Origin: JAXLSZ01 sp046330315
GTDB lineage: Bacteria; Actinomycetota; Thermoleophilia; Solirubrobacterales; 70-9
Assembly: GCA_046330315.1 (NCBI GenBank)
Contig: JAXLSZ010000004.1
Location: 62,001-126,000 of the forward strand
Direction: 5' to 3'
Length of the DNA: 64,000 nucleotides
The notes under the pieces are model-generated. The model was not told the DNA's origin, did no database searches, and worked only from the letters and a program-made list of their open reading frames with translations. A program made the translations under genes and the position numbers. Of the stretch, positions 16,734 through 24,186 are shown in pieces (position 1 is the stretch's first letter; every line of letters starts with the position of its first letter).

Positions 16734-17123
16734 ATGCCCGATGACAGCCCGGCACCCGCCGTTTCCCCCGCCTCCGCGGAGCGCGCGCTGGCCTTCCTGG
16801 CCGAGATGTCGCCGGATCTCCGCGGCGCCGCGATCATCGGCGCCGGGGGGGAGGTGATCGCCGCCGACGGCGATCCCGAGGAGTGGGGGGACTCGGCGGC
16901 GGCTCTGCTCGAGGCGGCAGACGCCGCCGGCGAGGAGCCGGCCGAGCAGGTCCATGTCGCCACCGAGCAGGGCGAGGTGTTCGCCCTGCGCCACGGGGGT
17001 CTGACCGCCGTCGCGGTCACCGATCGCTTCGTGCTCTCCTCGGTCCTCTGCTTCGACATGCGCTCGCTGCTCCGTGGCCTCGCGCGAGAGGCGGCGGCCC
17101 GCGCCGAGGAGGGCGGGAGCTGA
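16734..17123 (+). CDS. Roadblock/LC7-like domain protein
   Basis: A 129-residue cytoplasmic protein. A short Pro/Ala-rich N terminus precedes an alpha-beta domain with GAAIIGAGGEVIAADGD, EQGEVFALRHGG and a C-terminal FDMRSLLRGLAREA helix. The pattern resembles roadblock/MglB-like proteins, which bind small GTPases; no MglA-like partner is in the window. The ATG at 16734 is preferred because a TATTTT box (16721-16726) ends 7 nt before it, indicating a leaderless transcript. It is the first gene of a coupled run with the next gene, tldD and tldE. Confidence 0.6.
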   Translation: MPDDSPAPAVSPASAERALAFLAEMSPDLRGAAIIGAGGEVIAADGDPEEWGDSAAALLEAADAAGEEPAEQVHVATEQGEVFALRHGGLTAVAVTDRFVLSSVLCFDMRSLLRGLAREAAARAEEGGS

Positions 17124-17344
17124 TGCCGAAGGCCCACCGGGTGCTCCTCGACAGGGTCTCGGGATACGCCGAGGAGGCGGGCGCCTTCATGCGCCGCCGC
17201 CGTCACACCCGCCGGCCCTTCGCCCGCGTCTACTACTCCGGCGGGCGCAGCGCCGACCACGCGGCCGGATCGGCGGCCGGGGCGGAGCTGTTCACCGCCG
17301 CGGGGAGGGTGATCGAGGCGGCCGCCGGCAGGGGCCGCGCTTGA
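17123..17344 (+). CDS. Small basic protein, unknown function
   Basis: A 73-residue basic protein starting MPKAHRVLLDRVSGYAEEAG. It has an RRRRHTRRPFARVYYSGG segment, then an Ala/Gly-rich helix. The ATG overlaps the roadblock stop (TGATG) and its own stop overlaps the TTG of tldD (TTGA), which supports real translation. No family recognised; an RNA- or phosphate-binding role would be a guess from charge only. Confidence 0.6.
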   Translation: MPKAHRVLLDRVSGYAEEAGAFMRRRRHTRRPFARVYYSGGRSADHAAGSAAGAELFTAAGRVIEAAAGRGRA

Positions 17345-18738
17345 GCGCCGGGGCCGAGCTGCTGATCGGCGCCGATCTCGCGGGGCGGGCGCTCTCCCGG
17401 GCGCTGGCCCGCGGCGGAGACTTCGCCGAAGTCTTCTGCGAGCGGCGCTCGGGCCTGGCAATGTCGATCGACGAGTCGCGGATCGAGGCCGTGCAGTCGG
17501 GCCGCGAGGAGGGGGCGGGGATCCGGGTGATCGGCGGGGGGACCACCTACTTCGCCCACGTCGACGGCCTCGACGCCGCGGACCTCGAGCGCGCCGCGGC
17601 GGAGGTCGCCTCGGCCCTCGGCGCCGGCGCGGCCTCCCCGGCTCGCCTGCGCGCCGTCGAGGTCGAACCGCAGCCGATCTCGGTGGCCCCCGCCGGGGTG
17701 GCGACCGGGCGCAAGGCCGAGCTCCTGCGCGAACTCGACGAGCGCGGCCGCTCCCGGGGCGCCGAGATCACGCAGTTCTCGGCCTCCTACAGCGAGGGCC
17801 GCCGCCAGGTCACCGTCGCCAACTCCGAGGGCCTGCTGGCCGGCGACGACCGCACCCGGGTGCGGCTCGCCGCCCAGGCCGTCGCCCGCCGCGGCGACGT
17901 CGTCGAGACCGGGTTCGAGACGCTCGGCGCCCACCGGGGCTTCGAGCTGCTCGAGGACGACCCGGCCCGGATCGCCGAGCAGGCCGCGCAGAAGGCGTTG
18001 ACGCTGCTCGACGCCGATCCCGCCCCCGCGGGCACGATGCCCGTGGTGGTCGGCGGGGGCTTCGGCGGGGTGCTCTTCCACGAGATGACCGGACACGGCC
18101 TCGAGGCCGATCACGTCCAGAAGGAGGCCAGCGTGTACCGCGGCAAGCTGGGCGAGCGGGTCGCCGAGCCACTGCTCAACGCCTTCGACGACGGCCGCCT
18201 GCCGCAGGCCTGGGGGACCGACTCGATCGATGACGAGGGGACCCCGACCCGGAGGACCGCGGTGATCGAGGAGGGGCGGGTCACCTCATTCCTGTACGAC
18301 CGGCTGCGCGCCGAGGCCGACACCGTCGCTTCCACCGGCAACGGCCGCCGCGAGAGCTTCCGCCACCTCCCGATCCCCCGGATGACCAACACCTACATCG
18401 CCCCGGGCGACGCCGAGCCCGAGGCGATGATCTCCGAGGTCCCGCGCGGCTTCTACGCGGTCTCCTTCGCCGGCGGCCAGGTCGAGCCGGCGACCGGCGA
18501 CTTCGTCTTCGGCGTCTCCGAGGGCTACCTGATCGAGGACGGCAGGGTGACCCGCCCCTGCCGGGGCGCCACCCTGATCGGCAACTGCCTCGACGCGCTG
18601 GCGGCGATCGACGCGGTCGGCGAGGACTTCGACATGAAGACGGGGTTCTGCGGCAAGGGCGGCCAGCGGGTGCCGGTCGGCACCGGCCAGGGCCACGTCC
18701 GGATCCGCGAGCTGACGGTCGGCGGGACGGCGGTCTGA
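17341..18738 (+). CDS. tldD: TldD family metalloprotease
   Basis: A 465-residue TldD. The zinc-site motif is HEMTGHGLEAD near residue 245 (HExxxH type). Other marks are GTDSIDDEGTPT, TGNGRRESFRHLPIPRMTN and a glycine-rich C terminus. TldD/TldE heterodimers degrade unfolded peptides and mature some ribosomal or modified peptides (for example microcin B17). The start is a TTG overlapping the preceding stop; the stop overlaps the tldE ATG (TGATG). No modified-peptide precursor is obvious nearby. Confidence 0.92.
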   Translation: MSAGAELLIGADLAGRALSRALARGGDFAEVFCERRSGLAMSIDESRIEAVQSGREEGAGIRVIGGGTTYFAHVDGLDAADLERAAAEVASALGAGAASPARLRAVEVEPQPISVAPAGVATGRKAELLRELDERGRSRGAEITQFSASYSEGRRQVTVANSEGLLAGDDRTRVRLAAQAVARRGDVVETGFETLGAHRGFELLEDDPARIAEQAAQKALTLLDADPAPAGTMPVVVGGGFGGVLFHEMTGHGLEADHVQKEASVYRGKLGERVAEPLLNAFDDGRLPQAWGTDSIDDEGTPTRRTAVIEEGRVTSFLYDRLRAEADTVASTGNGRRESFRHLPIPRMTNTYIAPGDAEPEAMISEVPRGFYAVSFAGGQVEPATGDFVFGVSEGYLIEDGRVTRPCRGATLIGNCLDALAAIDAVGEDFDMKTGFCGKGGQRVPVGTGQGHVRIRELTVGGTAV

Positions 18739-20090
18739 TGGACCTCCAGGCCCTCGCCGGGCGCGCCGTCGCCGCCGCCCTGGGGGCGGGGGCCGGGCAG
18801 GCCGAGGCCTTCGCCCTCCAGGACAGCGGCCGCGAGGTCCGGGTCCACGGCGGCTCGGTCGAGAGCCTCACCGCCGCCACCGAGCGGGGGATGGGAGTGC
18901 GCGCCTGGAGCGGGGGCCGCGTCGGCTTTGCCTATGGCACCGACATCGGCGAGGAGGGGGCGGCAGAGATCGCCGCGAGGGCGGCGAGCGGCGCCGCCAG
19001 CGCCGACCCCGACGAGTTCGCGGCCGCCCCGGAGCCTGCCGGCCGCCCGCCGGAGATCGCAGGGCTCAGCGATCCCTCTCTCACCGCCTGGGACGCGGGG
19101 CGCGTGGCGGAGCTCGCGCTGGCCGTGGAGCGAGCGGCGCTGGCGGCCGACGGGCGCATCGCGGGCGTCGAGCAGGCGGTCTACGCGGACAGCTCCGAGC
19201 GGGTCGCGATCAGCTCCTCGACCGGGATCGAGGGCGCCTACGAGGCCACCAGCTGCTACGCCTACCTGCAGGCGATGGCCGAGGGGGACGGCGGGCGCGA
19301 GACCGGCCTGGGGTTCGGCCTGGCAAGGGGCCCGCAGGGCCTCGACCCCGAGGGGATCGGCCGCGAGGCCGCGGAGCGGGCGGTGGCGATGATCGGCGCC
19401 GGCAAGCCGGAGTCGCGGGCCTGCCCGGTCGTGCTGGAGCCCACGGTCGCCGCGGGCTTCATCGGGCTGGTGGGCTCGACTCTGGGGGCCGATGCCGTGC
19501 AGCGGGGCCGCTCGCCGTTCGCCGAGCGCCTCGGCTCCGAGGTGGCGGCCGAGGCGTTGGTGCTCACCGACGACGGCTTGGACCCGGGGGGTCTTGCCAC
19601 CTCGCCCTTCGACGGCGAGGGCCTGGCGAGGCGACGCACCCCGCTGATCGAGGGCGGGCGGCTGCGCAGCTTCCTGCACGACAGCTACACCGCCCGGCGC
19701 GGAGGCACGGAGTCGACCGCCAGCGCCGGCCGCTCCGGATACCGCTCGACGCCCGGCGTTTCCGCTTCGAACCTCGTCGTCGCCGAGGGCGAGAGAGACC
19801 TCGCGGCGCTCCTCACCGAGGCCGGGGACGGGGTGTTGGTGAGCGACGTCGCCGGGCTGCACTCCGGCGTCAACCCCGTCACCGGGGTGTTCTCGGTCGG
19901 CGCCTCGGGCCGGCTGATCTCGGCAGGAGAGCTCACCGACCCGGTGCGCGAGTTCACGATCGCCAGCGACCTCGTGAGCATGCTCGGAGCCGTCGGGGCC
20001 GCCGGCAGCGAGGGGCGCTGGGTCCCCTTCGGGGGCTCGGTCCGCGCCCCGCACCTGCTGGTCGCCGAGATGACGGTGAGCGGCGCCTGA
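18738..20090 (+). CDS. tldE: TldE/PmbA family protein
   Basis: A 450-residue partner of TldD. Family features include RVHGGSVESLTAATERGMGV at the N terminus, YADSSERVAISSSTGIEG, and the C-terminal GNLVV-like block (SASNLVVAEGE) followed by GLHSGVNPVTGVFSVGASG. TldE lacks the zinc motif and completes the active heterodimer. ATG start coupled to tldD. The last codons (SGA, stop) begin the 32-bp tandem array. Confidence 0.9.
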   Translation: MDLQALAGRAVAAALGAGAGQAEAFALQDSGREVRVHGGSVESLTAATERGMGVRAWSGGRVGFAYGTDIGEEGAAEIAARAASGAASADPDEFAAAPEPAGRPPEIAGLSDPSLTAWDAGRVAELALAVERAALAADGRIAGVEQAVYADSSERVAISSSTGIEGAYEATSCYAYLQAMAEGDGGRETGLGFGLARGPQGLDPEGIGREAAERAVAMIGAGKPESRACPVVLEPTVAAGFIGLVGSTLGADAVQRGRSPFAERLGSEVAAEALVLTDDGLDPGGLATSPFDGEGLARRRTPLIEGGRLRSFLHDSYTARRGGTESTASAGRSGYRSTPGVSASNLVVAEGERDLAALLTEAGDGVLVSDVAGLHSGVNPVTGVFSVGASGRLISAGELTDPVREFTIASDLVSMLGAVGAAGSEGRWVPFGGSVRAPHLLVAEMTVSGA

Positions 20091-20228
20091 GGTCCGCGAG
20101 CGCCGCTCTCCACGGCGCCTGAGGTCTGCGAGCGCCGCTCGCCTCGGCGCCTGAGGTCCGCGAGCGCCGCTCGCCTCGGCGCCTGAGGTCCGCGAGCGCC
20201 GCTCGCCTCGGCGCCTGAGGTCCGCGGG
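20082..20228 (+). repeat. 32-bp tandem array after tldE
   Basis: Five copies of a 32-bp unit starting with GGCGCCTGAGGTC at 20082, 20114, 20146, 20178 and 20210; the fifth decays. Copy 1 contains the tldE stop. Most copies contain the hairpin GCGAGC-GCC-GCTCGC, so the array could act as serial weak terminators. It lies in the 238-bp gap before the HU gene. Confidence 0.9.
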
Positions 20229-20287
20229 CGCCGCCCGTGCCTGGGGCGTCCGCGGCCACGCGTGCCCGCGGCATCCGCGGCCGCTGT

Positions 20288-20293
20288 TAGATT
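20288..20293 (+). promoter_or_regulatory. -10 element of the HU gene
   Basis: TAGATT (within TTAGATTG), placed about 35 nt before the GTG start, with an AGGAGGA Shine-Dalgarno at 20314-20320. Unlike many genes here, HU appears to have a leader with a ribosome binding site. Confidence 0.5.
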
Positions 20294-20328
20294 GCGCGCG
20301 TTCTCAACGCCCGAGGAGGAATTGCGAC

Positions 20329-20607
20329 GTGACAAAGGCTGAGTTTCTCGACCGACTGGCAGCTGACGACCGGGTCGGCAGCAAGAAGGCCGCGGGTGAC
20401 GCGGTCGACGCGGTGCTCGATGCGATCACCGATGTGCTCGGCGGAGGCGGCGAGGTGAGCTTCACCGGCTTCGGGAAGTTCCACGTCGCCGAGCGCGGCC
20501 CGCGCCAGGGGGTCAACCCCCGCACCGGCGAGCGGATCACGATCCCCGGCGGCAGGGTGCCCCGCTTCTCCGCAGGCTCTGCCCTGAAGGCCAAGGTCAA
20601 GGGCTGA
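20329..20607 (+). CDS. HU family DNA-binding protein
   Basis: A 92-residue histone-like protein: helical N terminus (TKAEFLDRLAADDRVGSKKAA), beta core VSFTGFGKFHVAERGPRQG and the DNA-binding arm GVNPRTGERITIPGGRVPRF. Dimers bend and compact DNA. GTG start with a strong Shine-Dalgarno 8 nt upstream. No basic C-terminal tail of the mycobacterial HupB type. Its stop overlaps the apparent CTG start of pyrF. Confidence 0.95.
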   Translation: MTKAEFLDRLAADDRVGSKKAAGDAVDAVLDAITDVLGGGGEVSFTGFGKFHVAERGPRQGVNPRTGERITIPGGRVPRFSAGSALKAKVKG

Positions 20608-21494
20608 GCCAGGACCCCGAGCCCTTTGCCGACCGGCTCGCCGCTCTCACCGAAAGGCGCGCCAGCCAGGTCTGCCTGGGCCTCGACCCCGACCCCGGCG
20701 CCCTGCGAGGCGCCGGGGACCGGCAGGGGGGCGACCCCGCCTCGCTCGCGGCCCAGGCCGCCTCGGCGCGCTGCCGCGAGCTGATCGAGCTGGCCGGGCC
20801 GAGCTGCGTCGCGGTGAAGCCGCAACTCGCCTGCTTCGAGCGGCTCGGCGCGCCCGGCTGGGCGGCGCTCGAGGAGGTCTGCGAGGCGGCCCGCGAGGCC
20901 GGCCTGCTGGTCGTCGCCGACGGCAAGCGGGGCGACGTACCCCACACCGCCCGGGCCTACTCCCAGGCCCTGATCGAGGGGACCGAGACGCCGTGGGGGC
21001 GGATCGGCGGCCTGCTCGCCGATGGCATCACGGCCAATCCGCTGCTCGGCCGGGACTCCCTGGAGCCGCTGATCGAGGCGGCGGCGCGGCGCGGCGCCGG
21101 GGTCTTCTCGCTGGTGCGCACCTCGAACCCGGGGGCCGCCGACCTGCAGGACCTCGACGCGGACGGCGCTCCGCTTCACGAGCGCCTGGCGGCGATCGTC
21201 GCCGGGCTGGCCCCGCGGCTGGCCGGCTCGTCGGGCCTCAGCGGCGCCGGGGCCGTGGTCGGGGCGACCGAGCCCGGCCGCCTGGGGCGTCTGCGTGAGT
21301 TGATGCCGGCCGCGATCTTCCTGGTCCCCGGGGTGGGCGCCCAGGGCGGCCGGGCCCGCGATCTCGGCCCCGCCTTCGCGCCCGGGCGCGCCGCGGCGCT
21401 GGTGGCCGCGTCGCGGAGCATCGCCGAGGATCCCGACCCGGCCGCCGCCGCGGCGCGGCTGCGCGACAAGGTCTGGGAGGCTTCCGCCGCCTGA
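20604..21494 (+). CDS. pyrF: Orotidine 5'-phosphate decarboxylase (type 2)
   Basis: A 296-residue UMP-forming decarboxylase. The type 2 N terminus FADRLAALTERRASQVCLGLDPDP is present, then KPQLACFERLG, the catalytic VVADGKRGDVPHTARAYS (Lys and Asp residues) and VPGVGAQGG near the end. No ATG, GTG or TTG exists in frame upstream of the conserved N terminus. The only candidate is CTG at 20604-20606, overlapping the HU stop as CTGA. Starting at the next canonical codon, near 20814, would delete the conserved N-terminal substrate-binding strand. The CTG start is therefore inferred. Confidence 0.85.
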   Translation: MSQDPEPFADRLAALTERRASQVCLGLDPDPGALRGAGDRQGGDPASLAAQAASARCRELIELAGPSCVAVKPQLACFERLGAPGWAALEEVCEAAREAGLLVVADGKRGDVPHTARAYSQALIEGTETPWGRIGGLLADGITANPLLGRDSLEPLIEAAARRGAGVFSLVRTSNPGAADLQDLDADGAPLHERLAAIVAGLAPRLAGSSGLSGAGAVVGATEPGRLGRLRELMPAAIFLVPGVGAQGGRARDLGPAFAPGRAAALVAASRSIAEDPDPAAAAARLRDKVWEASAA

Positions 21495-21547
21495 TCGGGG
21501 CCGGAGCGTCTATACCATCCCCGCTCCAATCAGCGCCCAGCCGACCG

Positions 21548-21862
21548 ATGAAGACGACCCGCAAAGCACCATCGAGGGTGCTCGCCATCCTGGCCCTGCT
21601 GGCCGCGGTGGCGGCGGTCGTCCTCGTGGTCGGCGCCGCGACGGGCGGAGGCGGGTCCCCGAAGGGCCACGGCGGCCAGACCAGGAACGTCAAGCACTCC
21701 AAGCCCCACCGCAGCACCCCGAGGTTCTACGTCGTCAAGAGCGGCGACACGCTGACCCTGATCGCCCAGCGCACCGGCGTTCCGGTGGCCGTGATCCAGC
21801 GGCTCAACCCGGAGGTCGACCCGCTCACGCTCGCCGAGGGAGAGAAGCTGAAGCTGCGGTGA
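21548..21862 (+). CDS. Membrane-anchored LysM domain protein
   Basis: A 104-residue protein. A basic N terminus and one hydrophobic helix (about residues 12-32) anchor it. A Gly/His/Lys-rich linker follows, and the last 45 residues form a LysM domain (FYVVKSGDTLTLIAQRTGV, then IQRLNPEVDP and AEGEKLKL) that binds peptidoglycan or related glycans. Its stop overlaps the GTG of the carboxypeptidase gene (GTGA), suggesting a joint cell-wall role. A TATACC box near 21511 may be its promoter. Confidence 0.82.
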   Translation: MKTTRKAPSRVLAILALLAAVAAVVLVVGAATGGGGSPKGHGGQTRNVKHSKPHRSTPRFYVVKSGDTLTLIAQRTGVPVAVIQRLNPEVDPLTLAEGEKLKLR

Positions 21863-23079
21863 GGACGGTTGCGGTCCTCGCCCTGGCGGCGCTGGCGCTG
21901 CTCCCGGCCGGCGCGACGCGGGCGGCTGCCGAAGCGAAGGACCGGGCCCGGCAGGCGCCACCACGGATCGAGGCAAGGGCGTGGTCGGTCGCCGACGGCC
22001 GCACCGGGGAGCCGCTGAGCGGGCACGCGGCAGCCCGGCGGCTGCCGATCGCCAGCACCACCAAGCTGATGACCGCATACCTGGCGCTGCAGGATCTGCC
22101 CCTCTCCAGGCGCGTCCGGGCGGTCCCCTACCAGGCGATCCCGGGGGAATCGCTGCTGGGCCTCTCTCCGGGGGAGGCGATCAGCGTCCGCGATCTCCTC
22201 TACGGGCTGGTGCTGCGGAGCGGCAACGACGCCGCCGCCACCCTGGCGGTCGCGGCGGCCGGCAGTCAGGCCCGCTTCGTGCGCCAGATGAACCTCCGCG
22301 CCGCAGCGCTGGGAATGGCCGACACCCACTACTCCAACCCGATCGGGCTCGACGCCCCCGGCAACTACTCCAGCGCCCGTGACCTGATCACCCTGACCCG
22401 CAGGCTGCTGCGGATACCGGCCTTCGCGAGAATCGCCGACTCGCGGACCGCCCTGCTCGCAAGCCTGCGCCCGCCGGAGCGCATCTACACCCGCAACACG
22501 CTGCTGCTCGACGAGCCCTGGGCGACCGGGGTGAAGACCGGCCACACCCTCGGGGCCGGCTACGTGCTGGTCGGCTCCGGGCGGCGTCGCGGAGTCGAGC
22601 TGATCTCCGCGGTGCTCGGCGCGCCCAGCGAGGCGACCCGCGACAGCGACACGGTCAGGCTGCTCGACTACGGGTTCGAGCGCTACGTCCGCCGCGCGCC
22701 GCTGCGCAGGGGCAGGGCGGTGGTCAGCCCCTCGATCCGCTACGCGGGCGGCGAGCTCCCGCTCGTCCCGGCCCGCACCGTGGTGGTCGGGGTGCGCCGG
22801 GGACAGCGGGTGAGCCTCGAGATCAGGGCTCCGGGCGAGGTCGAGGGGCCGATCGCCCGCGGCGCGCGCCTCGGTGCCGCCACCGTCCTGGTGGACGGCA
22901 GGCCGGCTGCGACCGCGACCCTGGTGGCGTCCCGGGACATCCCGAAGGCCGGCCTCTTCGACCGGGCGCGCAGCTTCGTCTCCGAGCGCTGGATTGCGCT
23001 GGCGCTCGCCGCGTGCGCGATACTGGTCGCTGCAGTACTGCTGGTGCGATGGTTGCGCCGCAGGGAAGGAATCGGGTAA
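21859..23079 (+). CDS. D-alanyl-D-alanine carboxypeptidase (peptidase S11)
   Basis: A 406-residue penicillin-binding protein of the DacA/DacB type. After a signal peptide come the active-site motifs IASTTKLMTAYLAL (SxxK), LRSGNDAA (SxN) and GVKTGHTLGAG (KTG). A C-terminal beta domain is followed by a single transmembrane helix (ALALAACAILVAAVLLV) and a basic tail, so it is held at the outer face of the membrane. It trims the terminal D-alanine of stem peptides. GTG start coupled to the LysM gene. Confidence 0.92.
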   Translation: MRTVAVLALAALALLPAGATRAAAEAKDRARQAPPRIEARAWSVADGRTGEPLSGHAAARRLPIASTTKLMTAYLALQDLPLSRRVRAVPYQAIPGESLLGLSPGEAISVRDLLYGLVLRSGNDAAATLAVAAAGSQARFVRQMNLRAAALGMADTHYSNPIGLDAPGNYSSARDLITLTRRLLRIPAFARIADSRTALLASLRPPERIYTRNTLLLDEPWATGVKTGHTLGAGYVLVGSGRRRGVELISAVLGAPSEATRDSDTVRLLDYGFERYVRRAPLRRGRAVVSPSIRYAGGELPLVPARTVVVGVRRGQRVSLEIRAPGEVEGPIARGARLGAATVLVDGRPAATATLVASRDIPKAGLFDRARSFVSERWIALALAACAILVAAVLLVRWLRRREGIG

Positions 23080-23089
23080 GGAGAGCCGG

Positions 23090-24049
23090 GTGATTCTCAC
23101 CGTCACACTCAACGCCGCGCTGGACCGCACTGTCGCCGTGCCCAACTTCCGCCAGGGGCACCGCCACAGGGCCGTGGAGAGCCGCACCGTCTCGGGCGGG
23201 AAGGGAATCAACGTGGCCCGGGCACTGGGCCTGCTGGGGCGGCCGGTGATCGCCACCGGCCTGGCGGGGGGGCCGGCCGGCGCGCGCTTCCTCGAGCAGC
23301 TCGGGGAGGAGTCGATCCTCACCGACTTCACCCGCATCGCCGCCGAGACTCGGATCAACCTGGCGCTGATCGACCCGACCTCCGGCGAGCAGACCGAGAT
23401 CAACGAGCGGGGCCCCGAGGTCACCGCCGAGGAGCTGGAGGAGTTCGTGCGGCGGTTCGAGTACCTGGCCTCGGGCGCCCGGATCTGTGTGCTCGCCGGC
23501 AGCCTGCCGCAGGGGGTCGACCCCGACATCTACGCCCGTCTCGTCAAGGGCCTGCGGGAGGCCGGGGTGACCGCCCTGCTCGACGCGGAGGGGGAGCCCA
23601 TGCTGGCCGGGCTGCGCGCCGGGCCCTCGGTGATCGCCCCCAACGTCGACGAGGCCGAGGAGCTGGTGGGCCACGAGTTCGAGGGGGCCGGGGACCTCTC
23701 GGCCGGCCTCGCCCGGCTGATCGAGATGGGTGCCCGGGAGGTGATCGTCACGCGGCCCGACGGGTGCGTCGCGGCGGTCGACGAGGAGGGCGGTCGCGCC
23801 TTCTACGAGGTCTCCACCGAGGCTCTGGAGCCGGTCTCGGGCGTGGGGTCGGGGGACGCCTTCCTCGCCGGCTACGCGGCGGCCCGGTTCGACGGCGCCC
23901 CGCCCGCCCAGTGCCTGGCCTACGGGGTGGCCTGCGGCGCCGAGTCCACCCAGCACTTCGGCGCCGGGACGGTGGACCGCGACCAGGTGGAGCGCATCCT
24001 GCCCGGGGTCGAGATCGCCCCGCTCGACGTCCCCGCGGAGGTGGGCTGA
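23090..24049 (+). CDS. 1-phosphofructokinase family hexose kinase
   Basis: A 319-residue PfkB-fold sugar kinase. It starts MILTVTLNAALDRTVAVPNF and has the substrate/ATP motifs VSGGKGINVARALGLLG and the catalytic GVGSGDAFLAGYAAARF, with Asp as base. Members phosphorylate fructose 1-phosphate, fructose 6-phosphate or tagatose 6-phosphate; with no PTS or fructose genes nearby the substrate stays open. GTG start with AAGGAG about 8 nt upstream. Confidence 0.88.
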   Translation: MILTVTLNAALDRTVAVPNFRQGHRHRAVESRTVSGGKGINVARALGLLGRPVIATGLAGGPAGARFLEQLGEESILTDFTRIAAETRINLALIDPTSGEQTEINERGPEVTAEELEEFVRRFEYLASGARICVLAGSLPQGVDPDIYARLVKGLREAGVTALLDAEGEPMLAGLRAGPSVIAPNVDEAEELVGHEFEGAGDLSAGLARLIEMGAREVIVTRPDGCVAAVDEEGGRAFYEVSTEALEPVSGVGSGDAFLAGYAAARFDGAPPAQCLAYGVACGAESTQHFGAGTVDRDQVERILPGVEIAPLDVPAEVG

Positions 24050-24053
24050 CGGC

Positions 24054-24059
24054 TACTAT
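24054..24059 (+). promoter_or_regulatory. Candidate -10 of a short transcript
   Basis: TACTAT just after the sugar-kinase stop. Transcription starting about 7 nt later would give a product of about 68 nt ending at the intrinsic terminator at 24110-24134. Confidence 0.4.
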
Positions 24060-24066
24060 CGTGGGG

Positions 24067-24134
24067 GCAGTGCAAAGACGCCCCGGAAAGCCGGAAATAG
24101 CTGGTTCCGAGCCCCGCCCCGGCGGGGCTTTCTT
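24067..24134 (+). ncRNA. Candidate small RNA or leader upstream of guaB3
   Basis: The stretch contains a short hairpin (CGGAA, loop ATAGCTGG, TTCCG) followed by a strong intrinsic terminator, and is preceded by TACTAT. It could be an independent small RNA, the processed 3' end of the kinase mRNA, or an attenuated leader. The guaB3 gene 50 nt further on has its own -10-like TAGGCT (24150-24155), which favours independence. No Rfam family is recognised by eye. Confidence 0.35.
24110..24134 (+). terminator. Intrinsic terminator
   Basis: AGCCCCGCC, a 2-nt gap and GGCGGGGCT, followed by TTCTT. This is the clearest Rho-independent terminator in the window together with the one in the rplM leader. 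Confidence 0.85.
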
Positions 24135-24186
24135 GTCCGCGGCGGCTCATAGGCTCACCACTCAACGCCACCCCCGGAGGACCTGA

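Noticed and set aside
24090..24110. 23S rRNA-like fragment
   Set aside because: An 11-nt match to a conserved 23S segment (ATAGCTGGTTC) is present, but nothing flanking it aligns, so it is probably chance.
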